A DNA stretch of 64,000 nt from Nocardioides sp. B-3 (lineage in GTDB: Bacteria; Actinomycetota; Actinomycetes; Propionibacteriales; Nocardioidaceae). Below the pieces are notes generated by a model. It searched no databases and was not told where the DNA came from. It was given only the letters and a program-made list of their open reading frames with translations. The DNA is taken from positions 2,852,001-2,916,000 of the forward strand of contig NZ_CP087968.1 in NCBI RefSeq assembly GCF_024703895.1. Direction: 5' to 3'. Shown piece after piece: positions 51,763 to 63,279 of the stretch. A program made the translations under genes and the position numbers. The stretch's first letter is position 1. Each line of letters begins with the position of its first letter.

Positions 51763-54700
51763 ATGACCGTGACGATCAGCAAGATGAGCGCCGGCAAGGG
51801 CTACGAGTACTTCCTGCGCACGGTGGCCGTAGGAGACGGGGACCGGTCACTCTCGACGCCGCTGACCCGCTACTACACCGAGCACGGCACCCCGCCCGGA
51901 AGGTGGATGGGCTCCGGGATCGCGAGCCCGGACAGCCACCTCAAGGTCGGCGACGAAGTGACCGAGGAGGAACTCCGCCTGCTGATCGGTGAGGCCAAGC
52001 ACCCGGTGACGGGTGTGGATCTCGGCCGCCGATACCGGACGTACAAGGTGCCCGAGGACGGCAAGCGTCGACACCCGGTCGCCGGCTACGACCTAACGTT
52101 CTCGATCCCGAAGTCGGCCAGTGTGCTGTGGGGAGTCTCCGACGCTGGGACGCAAGCGATCATCACCGACGCCCACCACACCGCCGTCGCCGATGCCATC
52201 GCCTTCCCGGAACGGGAAGTCATCGCCACCCGCGGCGGCGCCAAGGGACCCAAGGGCGGTGTCGCGCAGCTCGACGTCACCGGGGTCATCGCGACCGCGT
52301 TCGACCACTACGCCTCCCGCGCCAACGACCCACATCTGCACACCCACGTGGTGATCAGTAATCGGGTCAAGGCCACCCGCGACGGCCAATGGCGCACCAT
52401 CGACGGCGCCCCGCTACACGCCCGGACGGTCGCCGCGTCCGAACTCCACGAAGCGATCTTCAGCGACCACCTCACCCGCGCCCTCGGCGTCGACTGGGAA
52501 CGACGACCTCGCGGACGCGACTGCAACCCCGCCCCGGGAGATCACAGGCGTGCCGCAGTCGCTGACCGAACAGTTCTCCAGCCGCTCCCACGACATCAAC
52601 ACCGAGACCGACCGACTCATCGAGGAGTACGTCGCCAACCACGGCCGACGTCCCCGCCCGGCCACGATCATGAAGCTGCGCCAACGAGCCAACCTCGCCC
52701 ACCGGCCCGAGAAGCAAATCCACTCACTGGCCGACCTCACCACCATGTGGCGACGTCGCGCCGCCCGCAACGTCGGCGAGGATGCCACCACTGGGCCCGA
52801 CGCCTGACGGCAAACCCCTCCGAGGCGGCTGCTGCGCGCCGACGACATCCCTCTCGACATGATCGAGCAGGTCGGCCGAGATGTCGTTGCCACGGTGGGG
52901 GAGAAGCGCGCCACCCGGCGCCGAGCGAACCTGCACGCCGAAGCCTCCCGCCAGACCATCGGTTGGCGCTTCGCCACCACCACCGACCGAGAGGCCGTCA
53001 CCGGCCCGGTCGTGGACGCCGCCGAGCTCGGCTCCCTGCGCCTCACCCCACCGGAGCTGGCCACGACCCCCGAGCCGTTCCTGCGGGCCGACGGCACCAG
53101 CACCTTCCGGCCCAAGCACTCGGTCGTGTTCTCGTCCGAGCAATTGCTCGCCGCCGAGGACAGACTCCTCCAGCGCGCGGACACCATGAGCGCCCCTACC
53201 GTCGACATCGAAATCGTCGACACCATCGCCGGGCAACCCGTCAAGGGTCACCGGCTCAGCCCCGAGCAGGCCCAAGGGATCGCCAAGGTCGCCGTCTCCG
53301 GGCGTCAGGTCGACGTGCTCATCGGCCCGGCCGGAGCAGGCAAAACCACCGCCATGGGTGCCCTCCAGCGGGCCCGGACCCAGCAGCATGGACGAGGCGC
53401 CGTCGTCGGTCTCGCACCGAGTGCCGCCGCAGCCCGTGTCCTCGCCGACGATCTCGGCATCGCGTGCGAGAACACCGCCAAATGGCTTTACCAACACGAG
53501 CGCGGCGGCTCCCGCTTCCAGCGCGGCCAACTCGTCATCATCGACGAGGCCACGCTCGCCGGAACGTTCAGCCTTGACCGGATCACCGCCCACGCCGCCG
53601 AAGCCGGCGCCAAGGTGCTGCTCGTCGGCGACTGGGCACAACTCCAGTCCGTCGAAGCCGGGGGAGCGTTCGCGATGCTCGCCGACGCCCGAGACGACGC
53701 GGCCGAGCTCGTTGACATCCACCGCTTCACCCACGAGTGGGAGAAGGGTGCCTCCCTCGACCTACGCCACGGTCACCCCGAGGCAGTCGACACGTACCTC
53801 ACCCGCGAGCGGGTCACCGGCGGCGACACCGCAGCCATGATCGAAGCCGCCTACCAAGCGTGGCGCGACGACACTGAAGCCGGGAAGGCGAGCGTCCCGG
53901 TCACCGACAACACCAAGGCCGTGGTCGAGCTCAACGCCCGAGCCCGAGCCGAACGCCTCGAGACCGGGAAGATCCCCGCAGGCCCAGAGGTCCCACTGAT
54001 CGACGGCACCCCGCGCCTCGGTAGGCGACTGGGTCATCACCCGCAAGAACGACCGCCGGCTCCGCACGCTCCGTGCTGGCTGGGTCCGCAATGGCGATCG
54101 CTGGACTGTCGCCGACGTCCGCGACGACGGCTCCATCGTCGTACGCCGGCAAGGCAAGAAGCACGGCGGCGCCGTCGTCCTGCCCGCCGGATACGTCGCC
54201 GACCACGTCGACCTCGGTTACGCCATCACCGCACACCGCGCCCAAGGCCTCACCGTCGATACCGCGCATGTCGTCGTGTTCGACACCACCACGAGGGAAA
54301 ACCTGTACGTCGCCATGACGCGCGGCCGGGAGCACAACCACGCCTACGTCATCCTCGACACGGCCGACGACAACCACGGGGCAGACGGAGAAGGTGGGAC
54401 CGCCAGGTCGGTTCTGGTTGGTGTCCTCGCCAACAGTGGTGCCGAACTGTCGGCGCACCAGATGATCACGACCGAGCAGACTGCGTGGACATCGATCGCC
54501 CAACTCGCGGCCGAGTACGAGACCATCGCAGCTGCCGCACAACGGGACCGCTGGGCAATGTTGATCCGCTCCTGCCCGCTGACCCCAGATGAGGCCGACG
54601 CCGCGATCGAGTCTGAAGCGTTCCGGCCCACTCGCCGCGGAACTGCGACGTGCCGAAGCCAACGGTCACGACATCGAACGGCTGCTCCCAGCGGCCGTCG

Positions 54701-55290
54701 ACCGATACGGACTCGGAGATGCCGAGGACGTCGCAGCGGTGCTCCGCCACCGGCTCGCGCTCGCAACCAAGCCCGCCGGGACCAGCCGGGGTCGACGGCC
54801 GGCCAAGCTCATCGTCGGCCTCATCCCCGAAGCGCTCGGCCCGATGGCACCCGACATGCGCGCGGCCCTTGATGAACGTCGCGACCTCATCGAACAACGC
54901 GCTCACGCCCCGGCGAAGGACGCAGTTCAGGACAAGACGAGCTGGGTGCACAGACTCGGGGAGCGGCCCGTCGATCGGCGCGAGGCGGAGGAATGGGGCA
55001 AGGCACTCGTGACCATCGCCGCCTTCCGCGACCGGCACGGGATTACCTCGATTCCAGCGCTCGGTGCGGAGCCAGCCACCGATAGCCAGCGACTCGATCG
55101 GGCTCGAGCTGCCTCAGCGGTTCGCAGGCTCGACGTCCAGGGATCGCTTCGCGCCAGCGACGGCTCGAGGCCCCGGCCTTCAGCTGTGATCCCGAGCCCG
55201 CTGAGGCGTCGACCGCTTCCCCGCGGCATTCAGCCGAACACGGTTCCGCACCGGGTGCGGAACCGGTCACTCTGGCGAAGCTTCATCTAG
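51763..55290 (+). CDS. MobF-family conjugative relaxase/helicase (TraA/TrwC-like), four or five frameshifts
   Basis: About 1,175 residues. The TrwC relaxase domain begins MTVTISKMSAGKGYEYFLRT, with the metal-binding three-His motif in NDPHLHTHVVISN. The TraI-type SF1 helicase follows: IGPAGAGKTTAMGAL, VIIDEATLAGTFSL, VGDWAQLQSVEAGGAF, and a final LGYAITAHRAQGLTVD plus YVAMTRGREHNH. It nicks at oriT and unwinds the transferred strand. caggaggtgg precedes the ATG. Breaks lie near 52510, 52795-52835, 54015 and 54620. The C-terminus runs into the hairpin array. Confidence 0.9.
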
Positions 55291-55600
55291 CACGGTGCCG
55301 CGTCCGGCGCGGAACCGGTCACTCCTGAGTTGGGCGGCGCCGGTGCCGCCGATTCGGCGGGACCGTGCGATCCGCGAGGACGCTGCGGCTGTGCACCCGG
55401 TGCACCACCGCGTGACCTGCGGATTCGTGACAGCGGTGCCGGACACTGTCCGGCACCGTGTGACCTGCAGTGTTGCTGACGGTGGTGCCGAATCGGCACC
55501 ACCGTGCGGTCTCCGTGGCGCGCACGGCGGCCGACTCGTTACCCGACTCCGATCAGTCCTCGGCACCGCGTCGTCCGGTCCCGGGGAGTCCCCGGGGCCG
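55241..55600. repeat. Array of seven 25-nt hairpins (10-bp stem, 5-nt loop)
   Basis: Hairpins lie at 55241-55265, 55293-55317, 55341-55365, 55386-55410, 55434-55458, 55480-55504 and 55576-55600, with starts 45-52 bp apart except the last, which is 96 bp away, twice the usual step. Outer pairs are cggt/accg in most copies, while inner pairs differ but stay complementary. Copies 1, 5 and 6 pair 10/10; 2, 3 and 7 pair 9/10 (copy 7 with one further G-U); copy 4 pairs 8/10. The rest of the roughly 590-bp gap to 55884 shows no supportable gene. Confidence 0.8.
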
Positions 55601-55795
55601 TGGGCTTCGCACGATCGAGCCTCGGGTCGGCACGGCCGTGAACAACGCCCTATGCGTGCCACGAGCCCGAGAGGTCATACATCGAAGGTGCGCCTCGGCG
55701 GCGCCGGGTGTCAACCACCAATTCAGCCTCGACTTCGACTGCTGCGAACCGTTCGAGGACAGTGCAGGACGTCAGCAGACAACGGGTGACAACCA

Positions 55796-55818
55796 GTGCC
55801 CGAAATTCTTCCGGGCAC
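55796..55818. terminator. 7-bp hairpin downstream of the acyltransferase
   Basis: Arms 55796-55802 and 55812-55818 (gtgcccg/cgggcac) enclose a 9-nt loop. It lies about 67 bp past the stop of the last gene of the minus-strand meta-cleavage operon and is a candidate operon terminator. Confidence 0.45.
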
Positions 55819-55884
55819 GTCTCACGATTTGAACTGCAACCCGTCTGCCATCGATGGCCAAGGGTTTGTGAGCATCGGTTGCGG

Positions 55885-56730
55885 TCATCGTCGTGCCTTA
55901 GCGAGTGCGGTCAAGGCCTGTTGCATCTCGGATTCGACGCGTGCCGCGAAGTCGGCTGCGGACTCCTCGGGCACCGCGGTCATTGCCGGGAGCACGCGTG
56001 TGGCCAGCTTGGTGGGAAGTGGCAGGTAGGGCAGCAGTCCGACACCGCCGACGTTGAGGCCCCGGGGCAGCGACACCGATACCGGTAGCGCTTTCAGTCG
56101 CAGGGTTTTGTCGAGCCTGAGGGCACGGGCCAATCGCTGGCCGTCGGAGAGCACCATCAGTGACTCACCGGCACCGGCGGTCACGATGGGCACGATCGAG
56201 ACTCCGGCGTCCATGGCCAACTGGGCGAAGCCGGATCGGCCGCTGAAGACGATCTTGTCGCGGTCCGCGAACCCCTTGAACGCTCGAGGTCGCCGCCCGG
56301 GAGGACGAGCACGTGCTGGCCCTCGGCGAAGCCCTGCGTGGCCGATTCCATGCTCGCGGGCCGAGCACCGATGGGTTCGAGCAGCTTGCCGACTCCCGGG
56401 GTCCAGAGCGATCTGGTGGGTCAACATTGTGACTGGCCGATCGAGCTTCAAGGCGTCGAAGGTCGCCGGGATGGCGAAGACGTTGAGGTCGAAGATCCCG
56501 CCGAAGCCGTGATTGGCCACGAACAGCACGGGTTCCTCAGGGGCCTCGAGCTCGCCGGAGAGGTCGAGCCGGTGATAGCGGCGGACCCAGTCGATGCCGA
56601 GCTTCTGGAGCACCGACACAGCGGTCACCAGCGCGTCGGGCAGGCCCGCTGCTGGGTGAGGGGCGAGGTCCTCCTCGATCGCGCCGAGGACAGCGTCGGC
56701 GAGCGACTCGACGTCCTCGAGCTCGCTCAC
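55885..56730 (-). CDS. Lysophospholipid acyltransferase-family protein, two frameshifts
   Basis: About 281 residues: [20 protein letters not shown], a variant of the NHx4D acyltransferase motif, then after repair a glycine-rich [12 protein letters not shown] block in place of the usual PEGxR, and [19 protein letters not shown]. This variant is typical of wax-ester/DGAT-like or hemolysin-type acyltransferases. Breaks lie near 56410 and 56285. GTG 56730 overlaps the aldolase stop, so it is coupled to the catabolic operon. Confidence 0.75.
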   Translation of the reverse strand: MSELEDVESLADAVLGAIEEDLAPHPAAGLPDALVTAVSVLQKLGIDWVRRYHRLDLSGELEAPEEPVLFVANHGFGGIFDLNVFAIPATFDALKLDRPVTMLTHQIALDPGSRQAARTHRCSAREHGIGHAGLRRGPARARPPGRRPRAFKGFADRDKIVFSGRSGFAQLAMDAGVSIVPIVTAGAGESLMVLSDGQRLARALRLDKTLRLKALPVSVSLPRGLNVGGVGLLPYLPLPTKLATRVLPAMTAVPEESAADFAARVESEMQQALTALAKARR

Positions 56731-57760
56731 GACTGGCCTGCTGTGGCCCGGGCGAGGTCGAGTGCGATGTCCACGAGCATGTCCTCCCCGGCCGCCGATC
56801 AGCTTGCGTCTGCCGGCTTCGGTCAGCAGGGCCCGGACATCTACGCCGTACGTCGCCGACGCAGCCCTGGGCGTGTCGCAGGAAGCTGGAGTAGACGCCG
56901 GCGTACCCGAGAGTGAGGGTCTCCCGGTCCACCCGGACTGGCTGTTCCATGAGTGGCCGGACCGGGTCGTCGGCCGCGTCCCGGAGCGCGTGTAGGTCGG
57001 CGTTGTGAGACCAGCCCTGCAACGTGGCCGCCGCCACGAACGGCTCGATCGGGCAGTTGCCGGCCCCCGCGCCGAGGCCTGCGAGCGAGGCGTCGACGCG
57101 GAGGACACCCTCCTCGACCGCGACCATGCTGTTGGCCACGGCGAGGGACAGGTTCTGGTGGGCGTGAACCCCGAGCTCGGTGTCGGGGGAGAGCACGTCG
57201 TGGTAGGCGCGCACCCGGTCCCGGATCCCATCCATGGTCAGACGACCGCCGGAGTCCACGACGTAGACGCAGTTGGCGCCGTAGGACTCCATCAGCTTGG
57301 CCTGTTGCGCGAGCGCCTGCGGTTCGGCGAGGTGGCCCATCATCAGGAAACCGGACACGTCCATGCCCAGCTCGCGGGCGACGCCGATGTGCTCGGCCGA
57401 GACGTCGGCCTCGCTGCAGTGTGTCGCAACGCGGACCGAGCGGACGCCGATTTCGAAGGCGCGCTTCAGGTCGTGGACCGTGCCGATGCCGGGGAGGATC
57501 AGTGTGGTCAACCGGGCGTTGGTGAGGTTGGCTGCGGCCACCTCCAGCCACTCCCAGTCGGTATGCGATCCGGGCCCGTAGTTCAGTGATCCGCCGCCCG
57601 GGCCATCGCCGTGGGCGACCTCGAGCGCGTCGACACCGGCTGCGTCGATCGCGGCTACGATCCGGCCGACGTTCTCCGGGGTGACCCGGTGCCGCAGGGC
57701 ATGCATGCCGTCACGCAGGGTGACGTCCCGGAGGAACACCTTGGTTGTCGAGGTGGTCAT
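56727..57760 (-). CDS. bphI: 4-hydroxy-2-oxovalerate aldolase, two frameshifts
   Basis: About 345 residues, HMGL-like TIM barrel. It has [20 protein letters not shown] with the catalytic Arg-Asp and His, [30 protein letters not shown], and the metal pair in [16 protein letters not shown]. It splits 4-hydroxy-2-oxoacids to pyruvate and an aldehyde channelled to the partner dehydrogenase. Breaks lie near 56880 and 56785. The start overlaps the dehydrogenase stop (ATGA). Confidence 0.92.
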
Positions 57761-58698
57761 CGCACGCTCTCCTTGCTGGCAGCTAGTTGCTCGGCGACGC
57801 GGAGGGCCGCGCTGGTCATGATGTCGAGGTTGCCGGCGTACGCCGGGAGGTAGTGCGCAGCGCCCTCGACCTCGAGGAACACCGATACACGGTGGCTCAC
57901 CGGCGCACCGCCGGTCAACGTGTGCACCGGCGCATCGGCCGGGACCTGCGTGAACTGCACCGCCTGCTTGAGCCGGTAGCCGGGGACGTAGGCCGCGACG
58001 TCGGCGACCATCTTCTCGATCGAGGCGACGATCTCGTCCTGCAGCGACAGGTGCGGATCGTGGAAGAGCGCGAGCACGGTGTCGCGCATGATCATCGGTG
58101 GTTCGGCGGGGTTGAGGATGATGATCGCCTTGCCGTGGGTCGCGCCACCGACCTGCTCGATCGCGTGCGCTGTGGTCTCGGTGAACTCGTCGATATTGGC
58201 CCGGGTGCCCGGTCCGGCTGACTTCGAGGCGATCGAGGCGACGATCTCGGCGTACGGCACCTCAGTGACCCGGGAGATGGCCGCGACCACCGGGATGGTG
58301 GCCCGGCCGCCGCAGGTGACCATGTTGACGTTGGTCGCGTCGCGGTGCTCGTCGAGGTTCACTGCGGGTACGACGAACGGCCCGATCGCGGCGGGGGTGA
58401 GGTCCACCATCGTCTTGCCGTACGGCGCCAGCTTCGCCGCGTTGGTCTCGTGTGCCGCGGCTGAGGTGGCGTCGAAGACGATGTCGATGTCCTCGAAGCC
58501 GGGCAACGCGATCAGCCCGTCGACGCCTTCGTGGGTGGTCGGGACGCCGAACCGTGTTGCTCGGGCGAGACCGTCGGAGTCGGGGTCGATGCCGACCATC
58601 GCGCCCATTTCGAGGGTCTCTGAGAGGCGGAGCACCTTGATCATCAGATCGGTGCCGATGTTGCCCGAGCCGATGACGGCCACCTTGGTCTTGCTCAT
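57757..58698 (-). CDS. bphJ: Acylating acetaldehyde dehydrogenase
   Basis: Intact 313-residue protein. The NAD-binding [19 protein letters not shown] is at the N-terminus; the catalytic Cys is in [36 protein letters not shown] and [20 protein letters not shown] follow. It oxidises the aldehyde from the aldolase to acyl-CoA, closing the meta-cleavage lower pathway. ATGA overlaps both neighbours, and the two enzymes form a channelling complex in known systems. Confidence 0.94.
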   Translation of the reverse strand: MSKTKVAVIGSGNIGTDLMIKVLRLSETLEMGAMVGIDPDSDGLARATRFGVPTTHEGVDGLIALPGFEDIDIVFDATSAAAHETNAAKLAPYGKTMVDLTPAAIGPFVVPAVNLDEHRDATNVNMVTCGGRATIPVVAAISRVTEVPYAEIVASIASKSAGPGTRANIDEFTETTAHAIEQVGGATHGKAIIILNPAEPPMIMRDTVLALFHDPHLSLQDEIVASIEKMVADVAAYVPGYRLKQAVQFTQVPADAPVHTLTGGAPVSHRVSVFLEVEGAAHYLPAYAGNLDIMTSAALRVAEQLAASKESVR

Positions 58699-59500
58699 CA
58701 GTGGTCTCCCCGAAATGAACCTCGACGGTGCCGAGCTCCCGCTCGGCTGTGGTCAAGGTGGTGGTCACGTGGTCTCCGGCGCGCACGGGTGCCATCGGGC
58801 CGAGCGCGCCCGACAGGATCACCTGCCCGGCGCGGAGCGGTTCGCCGTACTCCCGGGCCCGCGCGGGCGAGCCACAGCAGCGCGTTCAGCGGGTCGCCGA
58901 GGCAGGCGGTTCCGGATCCGGTGGAGACGACCTCGTTGTTGAGCGTCATCGACATGGTCGTGTCGCGTGGCTCGAAGTCGGCGAGGTCCAGCCGGGTGCT
59001 GCCGAGCACGAACAGCCCGCTGGAGGCGTTGTCCGCGACGGTGTCGGCGTAGGAGATGTCCCAGCCCGCGATCCGACTGTCCACGATCTCGAGCGCCACG
59101 ACGGCGTGGTCGACGGCAGCGCGGATGGTGGCGGGGGAGAGGTCGCCATCGAGGTCGGTCGCAAGCACGAAGGCCAGTTCGGCCTCGACCTTCGGCTGGA
59201 GCAGCCGGCTCATCGGCACGGCCGCGCCGTCGGCGTACGCCATGTCGTCGAACAACACGCCGAAGTCGGGGATGTCGACTCCCAGCTGTCTCTGGACGGC
59301 CTCGGAGGTGAGGCCGATCTTGCGGCCGACCACGCGCGCGCGGCCCGGGTGCGGGCCCGGTTCACCGGGAGTTGTGCCGCGTAGGCAGCGTCGACGTCCG
59401 TGCTGCCGATCAGGTCGCGCACCGGTGCGCACGGCACGCCCTCGGCGTACGCCGTGGTGATGCGGGCTGCGGCCGCGGTCACGGCAGGGGCGGCGGTCAT
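58698..59500 (-). CDS. mhpD: 2-keto-4-pentenoate hydratase, three frameshifts
   Basis: About 266 residues, fumarylacetoacetase-like fold: [40 protein letters not shown] (metal-binding Glu pair), [20 protein letters not shown], and [18 protein letters not shown]. It hydrates the dienoate after ring hydrolysis. Breaks lie near 59345, 58860 and 58715. The start and stop overlap both neighbours. Confidence 0.88.
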
Positions 59501-60601
59501 GACGCCAGTCTCCGCTTCAGCCGGGGAAATTGGGCCAGCGCATTGCTCCGCAGCACTCGGCGCAGTTCGGTGTCGTTGAAGGATTCGAGGAGTTGCGGGG
59601 CCGGGTCGCCGGGAACCACGAAGACGGGGCCGGAGAACGGCCAATCGGTGGCGAACATGACGTGCGAGACCGGCGCGACCTCGCGTACCGACATCATCGC
59701 GCTCGGCGCCGGCGACAGTGCGGTGTCGTAGAACAGGCGGCCGTAGTCGAGGTTCTGCTTGTTGAAGTTCGTCAGGCCGAGGTTCTGGCCGACTGCGGTG
59801 GTGAGTTGCAGCAGCGAGGTCCGGTAGGCGAGGTAGGGCAGCGTGCCGCCGGCATGGGCAAGCAACCAGCGCACCATCGGGTAGCGGGTGAACACCCGGT
59901 GATAGGTCATGTTTACCGCGGCCCGGGTGGTGTCGAATGGGAACTCGTAGAGGAACGTCGGCAGCTTCAGGTCGGGGTAGGCCGCCGGCGTGACCGGGTG
60001 TAGGAAAACCATCGCTCCGAGGCTGTTGAGCGTCGCCATCAGCGGCTCGAGCCGCGGGTCCCCGAGGTAGACGCCGTTGTAGTGGCTGAACACCCCGATG
60101 CCGTCGAGGCCGAGGACCTTGATCGCGCGCACCGCTTCGGCACACGCGTTCGCCAGATCGACGGGGTCGTTGGGGTCGCCCAACGGGGAGCACGGCGAAC
60201 CCGCCGAATCGCTTGGCCAGCGTCGGGTTCGTCGTGGTGATCAGGGTGTCGCGCGTCCAGTCGTTGATCTTGCGCGCCATCGACTTCCGCTCGGCGGCGG
60301 TCGGCAGGTAGGTCACGCCCGGCTCGGAGATCGACACCACCTGCGCGGCGATGCCGTAGTCGTTCATGAACTTCACGGCCGGGGCCGGTGACCAAGCGGG
60401 GATCGGGATCCCACCGGCGGTCACGACGCCGTGCTCGGCGAGCGAGAGCCGGTAGAAGTCGGGGATGTGGTGGCAGTGCACGTCGACGCGGTACCTGCCC
60501 GGCGGGGCGGTCGTGGCGCTGGCGACGCCGGGCATCGAGATCGCGGCGACGCCGGCAGCGCCTGCGCCGAGGAGGCTGCGGCGGCTGAAGGGTGTGCTCA
60601 T
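59497..60601 (-). CDS. Tat-signal amidohydrolase (ACMSD-like), one frameshift
   Basis: About 368 residues. It begins STPFSRRSLLGAGAAGVAAI, a twin-arginine signal, then the amidohydrolase-2 barrel: YRVDVHCHHIPDFYR (HxH), MVFLHPVTPAAY, WLLAHAGGTLPYL, and FATDWPFSG for the last metal Asp. The family includes ACMS and resorcylate decarboxylases and some C-C hydrolases. The break near 60185 reads cgttgg for an expected cctgg. Export by Tat is unexpected in a cytosolic pathway. Confidence 0.8.
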
Positions 60602-61591
60602 GATGCGTGTCCGATCTGTGAGGGGGCGAAGCGGGGGAAGAGCGCGGTGGCGTTGCGGTGGTCGATGGCGGTTCGTACGGCTTCCTCGAGAGGTACGTCG
60701 TCGTACTCCCGGCGCATGAAGCGAACGGCGGGTGCGGGCGCGAAGGGGAAGTCGGAGCCGTAGAGCACGCGGCCCGGTTCGGCGAAGGCCAGCAGGCTGG
60801 GCAACGCCATGGGGCTCGACGACAGCGCGATGTCGAAGTAGAACCGGCGCAGCAGCGCCATTCTCTTCTCCACCTCTCGCTTTCGGTCGATCATTGCGCG
60901 GGCCCGGGACAGCTTCTGCTCACCGCGGAGCATGGTCAGCAGCACGCGGTGGGAGATGTAGGGGAGGAAGCCGCCGGCGTGGGCGAGGATCCACCGGATT
61001 CCGTCGTACTTCTCCAAGGCGCCTGAGAGCACCAGACCCGTGGCCGCGCGGACGGTGTCGAGGAGGAAGTCGGCGGTGAACGAGGGGATGCCGGGAGCGG
61101 GCTCGGCGGGTAGTTCGCCGGGGGTGGAGGAAGGCCACCGCGCGGCGTTCGTGAAGAAAGGCCAATAGGGGAGCGAAGGCGGGGTCGTAGACGTACGTGT
61201 TGGCGCTGTTGGAGAGCAGCACGACGCCGTCGGCACCGAGGACGTCGAGGGCGTACTCGGCTTCGCTGATCGCGCCGGCTACATCCGGCAGGGTCAGGGT
61301 CGCGAAGAACCCGAACTTGGTCGGGTGGTCCGCGACCACGCCGGCGGCGTAGTCGTTGACCTCGCGTGCCGGGCGCCGAGCCTCGCCCCGGTCCCCGAAC
61401 CAGGCTCCGGGCGTCGACAGGGACAGCACGCTGGAGGCGATGCCGTTGCGCCGCATCACCTTGAGCGACGCCTCGGGGCTCCACCGAGGCACCTCGACCC
61501 CACCGGGGCGGACTCCGCGCTCACGCAGGAAATCGGCGTACGCCGGGGGTACGAGGTGGTGGTGGACGTCGATACGTCCGGGAGTCGCCAT
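60598..61591 (-). CDS. Amidohydrolase (ACMSD-like), one frameshift
   Basis: About 330 residues with no signal peptide. Metal motifs: GRIDVHHHLVPPAYADFL, AFLHP, RWILAHAGGFLPYISHRVLL, and VLYGSDFPFAPAP. It is a paralogue of the next gene downstream, with the same domain order. Decarboxylation or hydrolysis of a ring-cleavage product is likely; the substrate is not known. The break is near 61125. ATGA overlaps join it to both neighbours. Confidence 0.82.
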
Positions 61592-63279
61592 CAGCTGGCT
61601 TCCGCGACCGAACTCGTGGACGCCGCGGGCAGGCCGAGTTGATCGACCGGGGCGCCGGTGAGTTCTGAGGCGTCGTGCCGGGCGATCCCGAAGACGTACT
61701 TGTCCGGGCGAAGCACTACGACCGCGCCTTCCCGCACACCGGCCTTGCGCAGCCAGTGGGTCAACTCCCCAGTGGTGTCTTCAAGATCGACGAGGCCACT
61801 GCGGCGACGCCCATCACCGATCGCGCCCTGCGGACGGGTGCCCGGGGCGAAGGCGGTCACGAATGTGGCCCCCACCGACTGCCGGGTATCGAGACCGGCC
61901 GCGAGGCGCTCACGGGGGTCGACACCGATCCCGATGACAGTCCAGCCGATGCCGACGGCATCGTCGAAGCGCACCGGGCGGCCGTCGTACTGACGGACCA
62001 TCGGCTGGGGGAACAGCGAACCCTCAACGCCGCGCAGACCGCGCGGAAGGCCGACGTATCCGCCTTTCTTCAGCCGAGGCTTCGGCTTCATCCCGGCCCG
62101 ACGCAGCCAGCCACCAACTCCCGGAGTGTGCAAGCCCGTGGTCAGGGCAAGATCGCGGGCCTTGGCGCGGGCCGGATTCTTGACCGAGACAAGAGCCTTG
62201 TTGAAGACCGAGAGGTCGATCATCGCCTTGGCGTGCGGCCGGCGTTCAGTCTCGAAGCTGTCCAAGATCACGGGGTCGGCCCCGTGACGCAAGATCGCCT
62301 CCAGTTTCCACGACAGGTTGTCAGCGTCGCGGACACCGGCGTTCATGCCCCGGCCGATGAACTGGGGCGTCATGTGTGCGGCATCACCAGCGAGCAAGAC
62401 CCGGGCTTCACGCCACCGGTCCGCAACGACGGCGTTGAAGGTGTAGACGAGTTGCCGCTTCACCTCGACCTCGTCCACGTCGACGTACTGGCCGATCAGG
62501 CGCAGCACGGTCTCGTCGGACTCGAACTCGGCCTTGTCGTCGCTGTCGGTGAGGGCGAACTCGAAGCGGTGATGGCCCCCGGCTGCGGGCAGCTGACGGT
62601 TGGCATCTGCGGGTTGCAGATGAAGTCGAAGTACGGGAGGTGTCGAAACGCGTCGACCCCGTCCTTCGCTGCGAGATCGACCACCAGCCACCGCTCCGGG
62701 TAGCTCTTGCCGACCATTTCGATGCCGAGTTGGGTGCGGACGACACTGCGGCCGCCATCGGCGCCGACGAGGTACGACGCCCGCACGGTCTCTCGGGTGC
62801 TGTTGTCGAGAGTGTTCTCGCGCTTGCCGTAGCCGCTGCCGGTCGACGGTGCGTGCACGAGGCTCACGCCGTCGGCGTCCCGGTCGAAGCTGATCAGTTC
62901 GCGACCGCGGCGTACTTCGACGGCGGGGTAGCGCTCGAGCAGCGACTCGAGCTTCGTCTCCAGATAGGGCTGGTACAGGAAGTTGGTCACCGGCCACCAC
63001 AGCGGCCGCTTGGGGGTGCGGAACTGGACCAGCACGTCACCGTTGGCCTTGACCCACTGCACGGTCGAGTCGACGTTCATGTCGGCATGGATCTCGTCGG
63101 CAACGCCGGCGGTCTGGAAGACGCGCAGCGCCTCGTCGTCGGTGTAGACGGCGCGCGTTGCCATAGAACTCAGGCTCCCGCTCAAGGAGCAGCACGCTGA
63201 GGCCGCGGCGTCCGAGGAGGTGGGCGAGGGTGAGGCCGGTGGGTCCAAGGCCGACAACGGCAACGTCGTATTGGTTCAT
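61591..63279 (-). CDS. FAD-dependent aromatic hydroxylase (MhpA-like), two frameshifts
   Basis: About 560 residues. FAD motifs: DVAVVGLGPTGLTLAHLLGR, YLVGADGGRSVVRTQLGIEM, and VLLAGDAAHMTPQFIGRGMN with AGVRDADNLSWKLE. The C-terminal thioredoxin-like tail is present. It resembles 3-(3-hydroxyphenyl)propionate hydroxylases, which make the catechol substrate of the adjacent dioxygenase. Breaks lie near 62590 and 63165. Confidence 0.88.

Larger units (their letters stand above)
49178..55850. mobile_element. Integrative mobilisable element next to tRNA-fMet
   Basis: Excisionase, tyrosine integrase, toxin-antitoxin and MobF relaxase genes lie head to tail on the plus strand, directly after a tRNA gene, the usual integration site for this integrase type. 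The left edge is inferred from the tRNA 3' end. I could not find a direct repeat of the tRNA 3' end elsewhere in the window, so the right edge is only a guess. The element may extend past the window and include the aromatic-degradation operon. Confidence 0.7.

Noticed and set aside
55241..55600. CRISPR array
   Set aside because: The units are not identical direct repeats; only the fold is shared, unit spacing is irregular, and no cas genes are near.
55828..55843. Right attachment site (gatttgaactgcaacc resembles the complement of the tRNA T arm)
   Set aside because: It is inverted relative to the tRNA, imperfect, and the T-arm motif is common, so it cannot be the direct repeat expected from integration.
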